DNA from: Myxococcota bacterium
GTDB taxonomy: Bacteria; Myxococcota_C; UBA6777
Reading direction: 5' to 3'
NCBI GenBank assembly: GCA_023150835.1
Contig: JAKLKB010000007.1
Coordinates: 1-64,000 of the forward strand
Length of the DNA: 64,000 nt
The notes beneath the pieces are model-generated. The model was given only the letters and a program-made list of their open reading frames with translations. It was not told the DNA's origin and did no database searches. The position numbers were made by a program, and so were the translations under genes. This document shows positions 17,672 to 28,409 of the stretch, piece by piece. The number at the start of each line of letters is the position of its first letter. The stretch's first letter is position 1.

Positions 17672-18778
17672 CTAACGAGAGCCTTGTTGTTGTGTACGGC
17701 TGACTTCTTCCAAAAGCTGCACCAAGTCTTCGCGACGAAGCTGTCCGCGTGCGACCATCAGATCGAGCAACCCACGGATGAGGGTGCGTTGTTCTTGAAG
17801 GCGCGATCGGACGGCCTGTTGAAGTTCGTGGATCTCTTTTTTGTGCTGCTCGCGAAGTTGGTTGATCTGTTCTTGGAGGGCCGCCCATTGGGCGTCGTGA
17901 GCGTGGGGAGTGGGCGTCGTGAGTGGACGGGATGGCCCAAAGGTCGCAGGAAGCCCAGAGTAAGAATGCGGATCGTGATCGACGCGCTGAGAAGCGTTTG
18001 GAACGCCGCTGACCTCTTCTTCGAGAAAAGAAGAACCCGAGATCCAATCGTCCTCGTGCGTCTGGATCGGAGGGTTGTGCGAGGGGGGTTGTTGTGCGTA
18101 ATGGGGAGGCGGAACAGGGCTGCGAGGCGAAAGATGCGCAGCCGCCGTCCCCACCGTCGCTGGGGCGGCCCCCAAAGAAGGAACCGAGTGGTATGAGGCG
18201 GGATGACGTGGAGCGTTGGTGTGTGGGATCTCATGGAACGAAACCCCCGAAGGTGCGCGGCCTGAAGCATACGCGCTGGCTTGGCTTGGATCGGGAAAAG
18301 CATCGGGAACAACACGCAAGACTTCTGCGGTGCTTTCGCCATAGAAATAGATGCGCACAGCCCGTCGGATCGCCGTCACTCCCCCCACGAATAATTGAAG
18401 GTCCATTCCTGCGGCTTGGTGGACTTCTTTTAACACATGTTGTTCGGTGGGATCGCTCATCGCGACTTGCAAGAGACCACGGGTGCGCTCCATCCCGACA
18501 GGCAACAGATCATAACGCTCACACAGAGCAACAGGGACGCGGCGCAAGGCGTCAGGGTCGATCTGCCTCATCCCATCGAGCGTTGCGATCGGAAGGCGCA
18601 GTTCGCGGCTGAGGGTCTTGACAAGAAAGTCTTCACGAACGAGACCCATCTCCACAAGCAGAGGCGCAAGACGCCCTCCCCATTGTTGCTGCTCTTGGAA
18701 AACGCGGTTGAGATCCGCAGAAGAGAGGATGCCCGCTCTTCTTAGGATATCGGGGATTTGACTCGCTTGTACGCGCAT
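17672..18778 (-). CDS. Protein with N-terminal GspE/MshE-N-like domain, no secretion ATPase domain
   Basis: IPDILRRAGILSSADLNRVFQEQQQWGGRLAPLLVEMGLVREDFLVKTLSRELRLPIATLD...DALRRVPVALCERYDLLPVG; C-terminal disordered linker and coiled coil. Confidence 0.8.
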   Translation of the reverse strand: MRVQASQIPDILRRAGILSSADLNRVFQEQQQWGGRLAPLLVEMGLVREDFLVKTLSRELRLPIATLDGMRQIDPDALRRVPVALCERYDLLPVGMERTRGLLQVAMSDPTEQHVLKEVHQAAGMDLQLFVGGVTAIRRAVRIYFYGESTAEVLRVVPDAFPDPSQASAYASGRAPSGVSFHEIPHTNAPRHPASYHSVPSLGAAPATVGTAAAHLSPRSPVPPPHYAQQPPSHNPPIQTHEDDWISGSSFLEEEVSGVPNASQRVDHDPHSYSGLPATFGPSRPLTTPTPHAHDAQWAALQEQINQLREQHKKEIHELQQAVRSRLQEQRTLIRGLLDLMVARGQLRREDLVQLLEEVSRTQQQGSR

Positions 18779-19071
18779 GGATGTCCTCGTGGTGGCGATA
18801 CTAACCCGCAAAGCAGGTATCGGTGCGTCGATTTGGAGCAAAAGATCGATCCAAATCAACCCCGCGTGGGATGTTTTGGTCTCTTCTCTCCAACAGAATT
18901 TGGCTCTTGCGTCTGTGCAGAGCGGCCTTTATTCTTGGCGATGAACTTTTTTTTCGCAAGTTCTTTTTGCTTCTATCTGCCCAAATATCGCGCCATTCGC
19001 GCATCGGGCAGTGCCCCCCCCCCAGATCGGCCCAACAGCCGCGTGTCATCCAAGAGGAGCCAAACCATCCG

Positions 19072-22000
19072 ATGCAAATCCGACGGGTCGAAGTCAAAGA
19101 TTTCAAAAGCCACAAACACTTTGCCTGCGAATTCAAGCGCGGAACCAACGCGATCTGTGGCCCCAACGGAGCGGGAAAAACCTCGCTGATCGAAGCGATC
19201 GGCTTTGCTTTGTTCAATGCCTCGCCAAGCAAAAAGATGATCGAGATGATCCGCCGAGGCGGACGCAAACTTGAGATCTATGTGGACTTTCAAGCCAGCG
19301 CAGACGAGCGCCTTTATCGGGCTGTACGCACACTCACACCGAGCAGCGCCAGCGTGTATCGCGTGATCGATCTCGAACTCAACGAGTCTGTGGCTGCGGA
19401 CCAAAAAGAATGCCTCAAAAAACTCAGCAACTTGATGGATCTCCACCCCAACACCGACCTACGAAAACTGTACACCGAGATCTTGGGAGTCCCCCAAGGG
19501 ACGATGACCAGCGCTTTTTTGGCAGGCGACAAAGAGCGCCGCGATATCTTTGGCCCGTTGTTGCGGGTCGACGAGTACGATACAGCCTACAAAGAGATGC
19601 AGCCGAAGTTGTTGCGCGAGATGGAGCATCAAAAGTCCCGATTCGAGGCCCAGATCGAATCCAACGCCAAGCGCTTGCTACAACTTCCCGCAGCGACACA
19701 AGAACTGCACGAACGCCAGAGCCTTGTCGCCACAAACGAAAAAGCCTGCGCGGAACTCGAACAAAAAACGCTGCGCCTTCAACAAGAGCTACAAACCCTC
19801 GAAGCCAGAGAAAAAGTCATCGTTGCTCTTGAGGCAGGGCGACAGTCCGCCCTCACCCTCCTGAGCCGCTGCGAAGCCGAGCAAGAACAGGCCCAAAAGA
19901 ACGCCAACGAAGCGCGGGAAGCTCGCGAGATCATCCAACCCCACCTCCGCTCCGCTGCACGCCACACGGAAGCCAAAAAAGAAGAAGCGAGGCTTCTCGA
20001 ACAAGCCAAGCTTTACCAAAAAACGCGAGATAACCGACAAGACAAACGTCACAAACTCGATCTCGCAGAGCGCGAAGAGAAGCGCCTTCAAGAAAAACGC
20101 CTCGAACAACTCGACGCCCAACAGCGCTTGATCGAGATCGAACCGCTGCTTGCGGATTACCAGAGCGCACGCAATGAGCAAAAGCGCCTCGAACAAGAAG
20201 TGACCGCCCTCAACGCGCTGCACTCACAGATCAAAGAACTCGAACAAGAGATCGCACAATGCCACGCGAATATCGAGGCGTGCCAAACGTCCTTGCGGCA
20301 CTGGCCGCTCGTCGAGCAGCAGCTCGAACAACTCCACAGCCTTCGCAAACAAGAACCCTCCGCGCTTCACCTTGTCTCTCAAAAAAAACTCGAACAACAA
20401 GAACACTTGCGGCGAAAAGACGAGATCGAACAGATCCGCCAAGAGATGGCCAAGATCGTCCAAGAAGGCCAATCCGTCGCTTCGCAACTCAAGCAAGCAG
20501 AAGAAGAACGCGAACCTTGCGCGGAACGCCTTGGACATTGGCAACGCGAAACAAGCCGACTGATGGCCGAGATCACACAACTTGAAGTGCGCATCGAGGA
20601 CGAGACCGATTTTCGCGCCGATGTGTCAGGGGGGATCTGCCCCTTCTTTTCCAAACGATGCAACAACCTTCCAGAAGGCCAAGATCTACGGGACTTTTTA
20701 ACAAAAAACATTGAGCGGTACAGACAAGAACTCGCCGATCGCCAAAGCCAATACGCAAAAGCACAACAAGAAGAAAAAGCTGCACAACAAGCCCATAATG
20801 ACCAAATCGCCCGATATACCGCCCTCTCACAACGAAAAAAAGATCTCGAACAACAGTATCGCGAGCGCAGAAACAACAGCAACGCCCGCGAAAAAGAGAT
20901 GCTTGATCACCCTGACGTGACAGACGAATTGAGCGAAGCCGAAGCGACGGTTCTACGCATCCGAACTGAACTGTCGTCGCTTGAAGGCATCGAAGCCACC
21001 CACAAAGAACTCCAAGGAGTACACGCTCAGCTCGGCTCCAACGAATCGAATTTGCGCGTCAAGCAGGCCTACCTCGATACCAAACACACCGAATCCGCTA
21101 AAAAAGCAGGCGTCGGCTCCTTGCTGCACGAGATCCTCAAACGCATCGAAGCGATGGGCGATCCCGAAGCAGAAGCCCGCAGATGGCAACACATCACCCA
21201 AGAACGCACCAAAACAGAAAAAGAATTGCACTCTTGGGAAGCCAAAGCCACCCAACTACGCGGTGAATGCGCTTCTTTGGACCAAGAGATCATCCAACTC
21301 GGCGAACCCGAAGCCGCGCTCGAACATCTGCGCAACGAATTACGCGAGACCCAAAACAGCTACGAGATGCTGCTTCAACACAAAGCAAAAGCCGAAAGCG
21401 TCGAAAAGTACGAAGCTCTCTTTGAAAAAAAGAGACTCGATTGGCAACAAGCCAGTCAACACCTCGCCAAGCTCGACGCCGATCTTTGCGAAGCCAGAAA
21501 AGACTTTGATCCCGAGCAATTACAAGCACAACGCAAAGCACACGCCGACTGCAACGGACTCTTTGAACGCGCACGCGGAGCCCTCGGACCCGCACGCACA
21601 CTCCTTGAAACCAGCCAGCGACTCGTGGCCGAGCTGATGGAGATCGAAGCCAGACAACAGGAGATACAGAACGAATACACCCGACTGATCGAGGCTTTGG
21701 AGTGTTTCCATCTCCTACGAAAAACCATCCGCGACGCCGGACCCAAGATGACAAGCGCGCTGATTCAATCGATCAGCGGACAAGCCAACCGCATCTTTCG
21801 TGAGATCACACAGCGCCACGATTGGGAGATCCAATGGAATGAAGACTTTCTCGCCGAACTCAAAGAAGGCGAACACAGCCGCAGCTTTGCCAACCTCTCG
21901 GGCGGCGAACAGATGGCCGTCGCTTTGGCCATCCGCCTCGCTTTGATCCGTGAACTCTCCGATATCCGCCTCGCCTTTTTCGACGAACCCACCGCCCACA

Positions 22001-22146
22001 TGGATCAAGAGCGACGCCGTGGACTCGCACAGATGATCCGCAGCGTCTCGGACTTCGATCAACTCTTTGTGATCAGCCACGACGATACCTTCGAATCCAT
22101 GACCGATCATTATGTGATCGTTGGCGAAGAAAGCCGAGGCATTTAA
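19072..22146 (+). CDS. SbcC/Rad50-like SMC-type ATPase
   Basis: MQIRRVEVKDFKSHKHFACEF...AICGPNGAGKTSLIEAIGFALF; long coiled coil; CPFFSKRC hinge; LSGGEQMAVALAIRLAL; LAFFDEPTAHMDQERR. Confidence 0.92.
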   Translation: MQIRRVEVKDFKSHKHFACEFKRGTNAICGPNGAGKTSLIEAIGFALFNASPSKKMIEMIRRGGRKLEIYVDFQASADERLYRAVRTLTPSSASVYRVIDLELNESVAADQKECLKKLSNLMDLHPNTDLRKLYTEILGVPQGTMTSAFLAGDKERRDIFGPLLRVDEYDTAYKEMQPKLLREMEHQKSRFEAQIESNAKRLLQLPAATQELHERQSLVATNEKACAELEQKTLRLQQELQTLEAREKVIVALEAGRQSALTLLSRCEAEQEQAQKNANEAREAREIIQPHLRSAARHTEAKKEEARLLEQAKLYQKTRDNRQDKRHKLDLAEREEKRLQEKRLEQLDAQQRLIEIEPLLADYQSARNEQKRLEQEVTALNALHSQIKELEQEIAQCHANIEACQTSLRHWPLVEQQLEQLHSLRKQEPSALHLVSQKKLEQQEHLRRKDEIEQIRQEMAKIVQEGQSVASQLKQAEEEREPCAERLGHWQRETSRLMAEITQLEVRIEDETDFRADVSGGICPFFSKRCNNLPEGQDLRDFLTKNIERYRQELADRQSQYAKAQQEEKAAQQAHNDQIARYTALSQRKKDLEQQYRERRNNSNAREKEMLDHPDVTDELSEAEATVLRIRTELSSLEGIEATHKELQGVHAQLGSNESNLRVKQAYLDTKHTESAKKAGVGSLLHEILKRIEAMGDPEAEARRWQHITQERTKTEKELHSWEAKATQLRGECASLDQEIIQLGEPEAALEHLRNELRETQNSYEMLLQHKAKAESVEKYEALFEKKRLDWQQASQHLAKLDADLCEARKDFDPEQLQAQRKAHADCNGLFERARGALGPARTLLETSQRLVAELMEIEARQQEIQNEYTRLIEALECFHLLRKTIRDAGPKMTSALIQSISGQANRIFREITQRHDWEIQWNEDFLAELKEGEHSRSFANLSGGEQMAVALAIRLALIRELSDIRLAFFDEPTAHMDQERRRGLAQMIRSVSDFDQLFVISHDDTFESMTDHYVIVGEESRGI

Positions 22147-24395
22147 CGGCGGGTTGGATGCCAAGGTAGGGGCGACCACAGCAACACCGCGTGTTGTTGG
22201 CTCAAACGAATGATCTGCTGGACTTCTGCAAGCGCATGTCGCGGAAACTGCTGTGGAAACATCTGTTGCAATGAGGCAAGCGCCGCAGGCAACACAGGCG
22301 GCTGCTGAAGGCTCGCACGCGCAGACATCAACTCGCGCAACGAAAAAGCAGGCCCACTATGGACGTACATCGGTTCGGCATACGCGGACTTGCTTCTTTT
22401 CTGCGCCCACGCCACAGCATCGTCCAAACCGCCGCAAGCATCGACCAGTTTGTGCTCCAACGCACGAAAACCAAAGTATACCTTCCCTTGCGCAAGAGCG
22501 TGGATCTCGTCACGCGATCGACGTCGTTGCACCGCGACACGCCCAACGAATTGTTCGTACGCTTCTTCCATCTGCCCCCGACGACGGGCGATATCGGCTT
22601 CCGTTGGATCGTGCGTCACAGAAAACAGCCGACTCCCCTCCGTCCCGCCGATCTCCGTCTGATGGATACGCAGCCGCTGAAACAGATCACGCGCAATAAA
22701 CTTCCCACCAAACACACCGATCGAACCCGTCAAACACCAAGGGCTGCTGATGATCCGCTCTGTCCCACACGCCACATAATACCCTCCCGAAGCCGCGTAG
22801 CTTTCGAGAAAAGCCACCACAGGCTTTTCTTCGCTCAGTCGGCGCAACGCATACCAGATCGCCTCCGAAGCCGTCGCCGCACCACCCCGCGAATCGATCA
22901 ACGCCACCACGCCCTTCACACTCGGATCATAACAAAGCTCGTCGATGATCTCTGTCAGACGATTACTCGATGCCGCTTCCTCCCCGCCCATCACAGGATT
23001 GGGCGTCTCTTCCTCCTGAATCGTCCCCACGATCGGCAAGATCGCGATCGTCGGCGTCCGACGCAGCCGCGTCCATCGCAACCAACGCGGTTGACGCGAC
23101 AAAAATTCGTCCAGATCCATCAACGGCAGATCTTCATCCTCGATCGCCTCCGCAGCTTCGGCTTTTTTGGATCCCTCCACAGATTCCTTCACATCCGTAG
23201 ATTCGGACGTTTTCGATGATTCCACAGCTTTCGCATCTTCGGGCGTTTTCGATGCTTCCACAACCTCGGCCTCTTCGGACGATTTCGATGCCTCTACAAC
23301 CTCGGCCTCTTCGGACGATTTCGATGCCTCTACAACCTCGGCCTCTTCGGACGATTTGTCCGTTTCCGAACAAGCGCGTTCGGTCGAAGGTTCGGCCTGT
23401 TCAGCAGGAGAAGTTTGGGAAGAAGCTGAAGCACGGGATTTGTTTTTTTTGCGATGTTTGCGCTTTTTACGACGTTCCGTTTCTTCGAGCAGATGCTTTT
23501 GGGCGTCTTCGGGCGATGGATAGGGCTGTTTGTCGTGGCCTTCAAGAAAGAAAAAGGTGGAGTGGTCAGGAAAACGAATGGCATCGATCAGGCCGGATTG
23601 GAGGGCTTCTTGTGGAGAGAACACGCCACGATCGAAGATCGCAGCGATCTCTTCGGTGGTGCGTTGTTTGCTTTTTGCGATACGCTCGAAACAGAGCGCC
23701 CGATAATCCGCGATCAGCTCGTCGAGATCTTGGCGATTGGTTGCGGAAGGATAGGCGCGTGTAAACAGTTCGGGGGCGTTTTTGTGTTTTCCCTGCTGGA
23801 TAAAGTCAGGTTTGATCCCGAGGTGTTGGAGCATCTCTCCAAAAAAGAAAGGAGCGAGTGCGGGGCTGTGCAAAAAGACGGGTGCAGCAGGAGATATCAC
23901 CAGTTTGTCAGCAGCGGTGGCCAGATACACTTCGCTGAGCGTGAGTTGTTTTGGGACGATCGCAACAGACTTTCCCGTATCACGGAACTTTTGAAGGGCG
24001 ATGCGCAACTCTTCGAGAGCAGGCCAGTCAGCTTGAAGGTGTTCGATGGTGCAAACAATCCCTTTGACGCGATTGGATCGACCGATAGCTTCGAGAGATT
24101 CGCGCCACTCGTCAAGGGTCAGATCTAGGGCCTCGCCCCTCCAACGCTGCAACAAGCTCAGATGATGCCATCGAGGAAGCGTTTCGCGGAGGTTGACCAT
24201 CAGCAACCGCCCTGTCTTGGGCGGAAAGAATGTGCGTATCACATTAAAAGGAAAGAAGAAGATCGTGCGCAAAAGATTCCAGATCAACAAAACGGGCCAT
24301 CGCAGCAACATGCACTTCACCTCAACAAGCAGTCGAACGCCCAACATCGGACACACGACGCGAAGCCCCCTTGATAAGCACGAAACACAGACCAC
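22143..24395 (-). CDS. sppA: Signal peptide peptidase SppA (protease IV type) with repeat-containing insertion; true start probably 24311
   Basis: SNRVKGIVCTIEHL, VYLATAADKLVISPAA; C-terminal domain ASGGYYVACGTERIISSPWCLTGSIGVFGGKF; SSEEAEVVEASK x3 insertion. Confidence 0.92.
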   Translation of the reverse strand: MVCVSCLSRGLRVVCPMLGVRLLVEVKCMLLRWPVLLIWNLLRTIFFFPFNVIRTFFPPKTGRLLMVNLRETLPRWHHLSLLQRWRGEALDLTLDEWRESLEAIGRSNRVKGIVCTIEHLQADWPALEELRIALQKFRDTGKSVAIVPKQLTLSEVYLATAADKLVISPAAPVFLHSPALAPFFFGEMLQHLGIKPDFIQQGKHKNAPELFTRAYPSATNRQDLDELIADYRALCFERIAKSKQRTTEEIAAIFDRGVFSPQEALQSGLIDAIRFPDHSTFFFLEGHDKQPYPSPEDAQKHLLEETERRKKRKHRKKNKSRASASSQTSPAEQAEPSTERACSETDKSSEEAEVVEASKSSEEAEVVEASKSSEEAEVVEASKTPEDAKAVESSKTSESTDVKESVEGSKKAEAAEAIEDEDLPLMDLDEFLSRQPRWLRWTRLRRTPTIAILPIVGTIQEEETPNPVMGGEEAASSNRLTEIIDELCYDPSVKGVVALIDSRGGAATASEAIWYALRRLSEEKPVVAFLESYAASGGYYVACGTERIISSPWCLTGSIGVFGGKFIARDLFQRLRIHQTEIGGTEGSRLFSVTHDPTEADIARRRGQMEEAYEQFVGRVAVQRRRSRDEIHALAQGKVYFGFRALEHKLVDACGGLDDAVAWAQKRSKSAYAEPMYVHSGPAFSLRELMSARASLQQPPVLPAALASLQQMFPQQFPRHALAEVQQIIRLSQQHAVLLWSPLPWHPTRR

Positions 24396-24463
24396 ACAAG
24401 ATCGATCGTCGATCAGAGAACAAAGATCGGGAAGGGATAGGGAAAATGTCTGATCTGAGAAGA

Positions 24464-27061
24464 TTATGGGCGTGCAGGGGGCAGCGGAACAAAGAGTAGA
24501 CTTTGGTTTCCATGCGCATCGATCAGGGCTCCCTGTGGAAGCGGCGTGATGGATGTCGGGAAACTATCGATCGCAAGGCGCTTGCGGATCTCTTGGCGGG
24601 ATGGGTCAAACAGCAAGAGTTGGTTTTTGTAGGGGTCCGTCAGCAAGAGATCGCGCCCGTAGGGCTGCATCCGCCCCGAAAACAGGTCAAGCATCACGGC
24701 ATGATCGAGATTGTTTTGCGGATCGATCAGCGCAAAGGCATCGATCTCGTAAATTCGGCCAAGCTGCGTCAGCAACGAAAAGCGCTGGTTGGAGCGTTTC
24801 AACAGTTGCTGTAAACCGCTTTGGAGGCCGGGAAGTACGAGCTTTCGAGAGGGTTCGATCGGCTTGGTCGACTGTGCAGGGATCGGATACAAGGCAAGAA
24901 GCCGAGAGGCGGTGTCAAAGGTCAAGAGATAGAGCTGTTGTTGGTGTTCAAAAAGGCCGATCCCTTGGACTTGTAGATTCATATACTTGGCAGTCAAGCG
25001 CAGATGATCGAGAAAAAACAAGCGTGCAGGGTGTGTGTCTTGAAGAAATCGAAGCCGCGTCAACGAAGCGTCCCGACAATGCAGCAAGTACAACGTGCCA
25101 TCGTTCAATTCACCGTCGCAGATATCTTGTTCTAGTGTGACAAACTGGACGGGTAGATCGGGATCTTGGAGCGAACGCACTCCCACACGACGCAAGGACT
25201 GATCGACAAAGACAAGATGATCTTTGTAAAGGCGAACCCATGCAGGTGTCGGGATCGAATCGATCGACTTCGGAAAGTCTTTTCTGCGCAGATCCAGCGC
25301 CAAAAGGCGTTGCGATTCTTGCTGAAAGAGCCACACATAGGGCGTTTGAGAAGTTGCATCGGCCACCAAGGGCGTATGCGAAAACGTCCCCCATCTCCAT
25401 TGCAAAAACCCCGAATGTTCCGAGAAAACAAACGATCGAAGCGCTTTTTCATACTGCAAGGCTGCAAACACATGCGTTCCTGCAAGGGCGATCGGCGTAC
25501 TCGGCTGGCGATAAAGCAACGGGAAAGAGTCTCTCGGCATCAACTGCGATCTTACATCCAACGAAAGGGTCGATGCCTTCGGAACCAACGAAGGTCGATG
25601 CAAAGAAAGGCGTTGGGTGGTGGTCTGCTGTTGCAAGTCGATCACAACAAGTTCTTCGCGATCAAGCATCGACAAGATGGCGGTGTGTCCGAGCAGTTGG
25701 ATATGCCGAGGCGAAGTTCCTTGCGGGACAGAGAGATAACGCGGTGGGGTGTCGTCGCGCAAAGGAAGAGACCGAACCATGATGTTGTTTTCGGACGCGC
25801 TAAGTGTCACAAGATAATGCGCATTGACGGCCATCTCCAACGGTTGTCGGTGTGTGCTGCGTGTCACTTCGGTGGTGATCTGCTCCGAGGCGATCGGCTC
25901 TTTGCGCGAGAGGTTTGGCGCGATGCGAAACGAAGAGATATCGTTGGAAAGGGCATTCAACACAAAAAACGATCCGTCCAAGTGCGCGAGGCGCACAGGG
26001 CCTTCTCCCACCGGCATCTTGAGCAAGACCGCCAGTTGTTCGTCACGGGGGTGCAGAAACAAGACCTCGTGGGTATCAAAACAAGCCACGACGAAACTGT
26101 CGCCCCAAAAACGCACCGCGCTCGGCTGTTGGCAAGGAAGAGAAAAGCCCTTTGCAGGGGAATGTACACGCCACGGATCCTGCCGAAGCGCAGAAGCAAA
26201 GTCGAGCCAATGTAGACGAGCGGGCTGCACACAAAGGATCGCCGCCTGTGTACCAAACAGCGCAAGATCACGAGGCTGACAGTCTTTGGGCAGATCGAAT
26301 GTTCCGATAGATTGGGGATATCCGACACGCAGATCCACAAGTCGCAAGGCAGGCGGAGAGGTTTGAAGCAAAAGAAGCTGCTGGCCATTGCTGTGCATCT
26401 GTAGAGGGAAAGCAGGCAGCGAAAGCACCGTCGGGAGTTGGTGAAGACGGCTTAATTGGGGAGTTTGTGGCGTTGTATCGGGCCGGCGAGGAAGTTCGGG
26501 GAGGCCATTTGTTGTTGGAGCAAGCCAAGGATACGCAGAGGAGGGCGTCGAAGGAAGCCATGATTCGGGGAGAACAGGCGGAGGCAAAGGAAGATCGAGG
26601 GGAGGCGGCAAAGCACACAGCGCGTACAAGGGAGGTATCCCCTGCTGCAACGAAAGATCGGCGTAAGCCGCCGATGGCATGGTTCGCGTCCATCGCTGCC
26701 GAATAAACCCGATGGTCGGACCGTTCGAACTCCCCACAGCCTGTTTGGAAAAAGCTTCGACCAGCAGATCCACGTCCCCCAAAGGAAGCTGCGGTAAAAA
26801 GAAGTCCTCGACTCCAAGCGGAACTTCGACAGCCCGTTCTCGCAACAGCGGGGATTGCGTAGCACGTTCCCCCTGACAAGTCGTGATCTGGACACGCAAC
26901 CACCGAACTTGATCGGAGTGGAGTTGTATCCGTAAGCGCGGATACATCGTCTGTATCTGCTCTACAGGCGCACAGCCACACAACCACAACAGCCACACAC
27001 ACAAACAGAGCCAACCGCCCCACCACGAGGCTTTCCGCAAAAACGCACGCATCATACCCAA
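24464..27061 (-). CDS. Large predicted lipoprotein, beta-propeller-like
   Basis: N-term CVWLLWLCGCAPVEQ lipobox; repeated LHWLDFA/DSFVVACFDTHEVLFLHP propeller-like segments. Confidence 0.75.
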   Translation of the reverse strand: MGMMRAFLRKASWWGGWLCLCVWLLWLCGCAPVEQIQTMYPRLRIQLHSDQVRWLRVQITTCQGERATQSPLLRERAVEVPLGVEDFFLPQLPLGDVDLLVEAFSKQAVGSSNGPTIGFIRQRWTRTMPSAAYADLSLQQGIPPLYALCALPPPLDLPLPPPVLPESWLPSTPSSAYPWLAPTTNGLPELPRRPDTTPQTPQLSRLHQLPTVLSLPAFPLQMHSNGQQLLLLQTSPPALRLVDLRVGYPQSIGTFDLPKDCQPRDLALFGTQAAILCVQPARLHWLDFASALRQDPWRVHSPAKGFSLPCQQPSAVRFWGDSFVVACFDTHEVLFLHPRDEQLAVLLKMPVGEGPVRLAHLDGSFFVLNALSNDISSFRIAPNLSRKEPIASEQITTEVTRSTHRQPLEMAVNAHYLVTLSASENNIMVRSLPLRDDTPPRYLSVPQGTSPRHIQLLGHTAILSMLDREELVVIDLQQQTTTQRLSLHRPSLVPKASTLSLDVRSQLMPRDSFPLLYRQPSTPIALAGTHVFAALQYEKALRSFVFSEHSGFLQWRWGTFSHTPLVADATSQTPYVWLFQQESQRLLALDLRRKDFPKSIDSIPTPAWVRLYKDHLVFVDQSLRRVGVRSLQDPDLPVQFVTLEQDICDGELNDGTLYLLHCRDASLTRLRFLQDTHPARLFFLDHLRLTAKYMNLQVQGIGLFEHQQQLYLLTFDTASRLLALYPIPAQSTKPIEPSRKLVLPGLQSGLQQLLKRSNQRFSLLTQLGRIYEIDAFALIDPQNNLDHAVMLDLFSGRMQPYGRDLLLTDPYKNQLLLFDPSRQEIRKRLAIDSFPTSITPLPQGALIDAHGNQSLLFVPLPPARP

Positions 27062-27294
27062 GCAACCTACATCCCAAAAAGGAAGAACACAACGAAGACA
27101 AACCTTGCGCTTTGGGCGGTGTTGTGGTTAGGTGTGAAACATCCGCCTTGTCGTGCAGTTCTCGCCCTTGAGGGTAATCAAGCCGATCCAAGGGGTCAAG
27201 GGAGCGCACAAAAACGCGACCGTAGCGATACGTCGCCGACGAGGTGGGTGTGAGGTTTGTTTTTCGCATTGATTTTTGGGGCATGAGGTTAGAG

Positions 27295-28326
27295 ATGCTT
27301 TGTCGATTCATCCCACAACAAGCTCGTCTCCTTTTGTTGTTTTGCTCGTTCCTTGGTCTTGGGCTGCCCTCTTCCACTCCCTGCTTTGCCCAAGCAAATC
27401 GCGACTTTGTCACCAACCCTTTCCTCAACAAGGGATTGACGCTTTACAACGATCAGCGTTATCCCGAAGCCACACAAGAATTTCTCAAAGTCGCCACAAA
27501 CAACCAATACGCCGTCAGAGAACGCAACCAAGCTCTCAAATACCTCGCCTTCATCCAACTGCTTCAACGCAAACCCAGCACAGCCCGCGATCACTTCATC
27601 GAAGCCCTCAAAAATGATCCCAATTTTGAACTTGATTCCGTTCTCGATCCCCCCAAGTTTTTCGCCTTTTTTCAACTCGTTCGCAAAGACTTTTTGTCGC
27701 GCCGCCAAGTCGTGATCGAAGATCGCTCCCCCACCGAACTCCCCACCGCACAAACCCTTTCGCTGCGCTTTGCGGTGCGCGACGAATTCCAAACCGCCAA
27801 GCGCTTTACGGTGTTCTATCGCGTCGAAGGCAGCGGCCCTTACCAACAAGGCAACCCCACCCTGATCACCGCACAACGCCTCCAAAAAGAACACACCACA
27901 CAACTCGCACAACAAATCTTACAGCGTAGCGACTCTTTCTCTTCTTTTGCGTGTGCTGCCCTCTGCCAAGCCACCCCTGCGGTCACAAAGGCTTACGGCT
28001 TCGATGTCCCCACGCTCACTCCTCCCGATCCCACCGCAGCATACTTCGTCGAATACTACATCGAAGCCTACGACACCCAAGGCCGAACCATCGCAACACT
28101 CGGCAGTACAAGTGATCCCAAACGTGTAAAACGCACCTTGCCCACCACAGGAAACACCAACTACCCCAACTCCAAAGCCACCCCTTTCTATCAAACATGG
28201 TGGTTTTGGACTGTCGTCGGTGTTGTCGTCGTGGGCGGCGTTGTCGCGGGGGTTGTCGTCGGAACCGCCCCCAAACCGATCCCTCCCGCCACCACAGGAA
28301 CTGTGATCGTCACCATCGTTCGTTAA
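27295..28326 (+). CDS. TPR-like protein with signal peptide and C-terminal TM helix
   Basis: LLLLFCSFLGLGLPSSTPCFAQA signal; LTLYNDQRYPEATQEFLKVATN TPR-like; WWFWTVVGVVVVGGVVAGVVVGTA. Confidence 0.8.
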   Translation: MLCRFIPQQARLLLLFCSFLGLGLPSSTPCFAQANRDFVTNPFLNKGLTLYNDQRYPEATQEFLKVATNNQYAVRERNQALKYLAFIQLLQRKPSTARDHFIEALKNDPNFELDSVLDPPKFFAFFQLVRKDFLSRRQVVIEDRSPTELPTAQTLSLRFAVRDEFQTAKRFTVFYRVEGSGPYQQGNPTLITAQRLQKEHTTQLAQQILQRSDSFSSFACAALCQATPAVTKAYGFDVPTLTPPDPTAAYFVEYYIEAYDTQGRTIATLGSTSDPKRVKRTLPTTGNTNYPNSKATPFYQTWWFWTVVGVVVVGGVVAGVVVGTAPKPIPPATTGTVIVTIVR

Positions 28327-28409
28327 ACTACGCGGCCTTTCTCCAAGCGCCTTTTGTGATCGTGGACGCGGAGAAAACGGCTTTTAAAGACATCGGCTAG
28401 GGAAAGAAG

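Noticed and set aside
26268-27431. 387-aa minus-strand ORF overlapping the large lipoprotein
   Set aside because: Same-strand alternate frame of 24464..27061, which carries a lipobox and a consistent protein; the overlapping ORF has no domain-like sequence.
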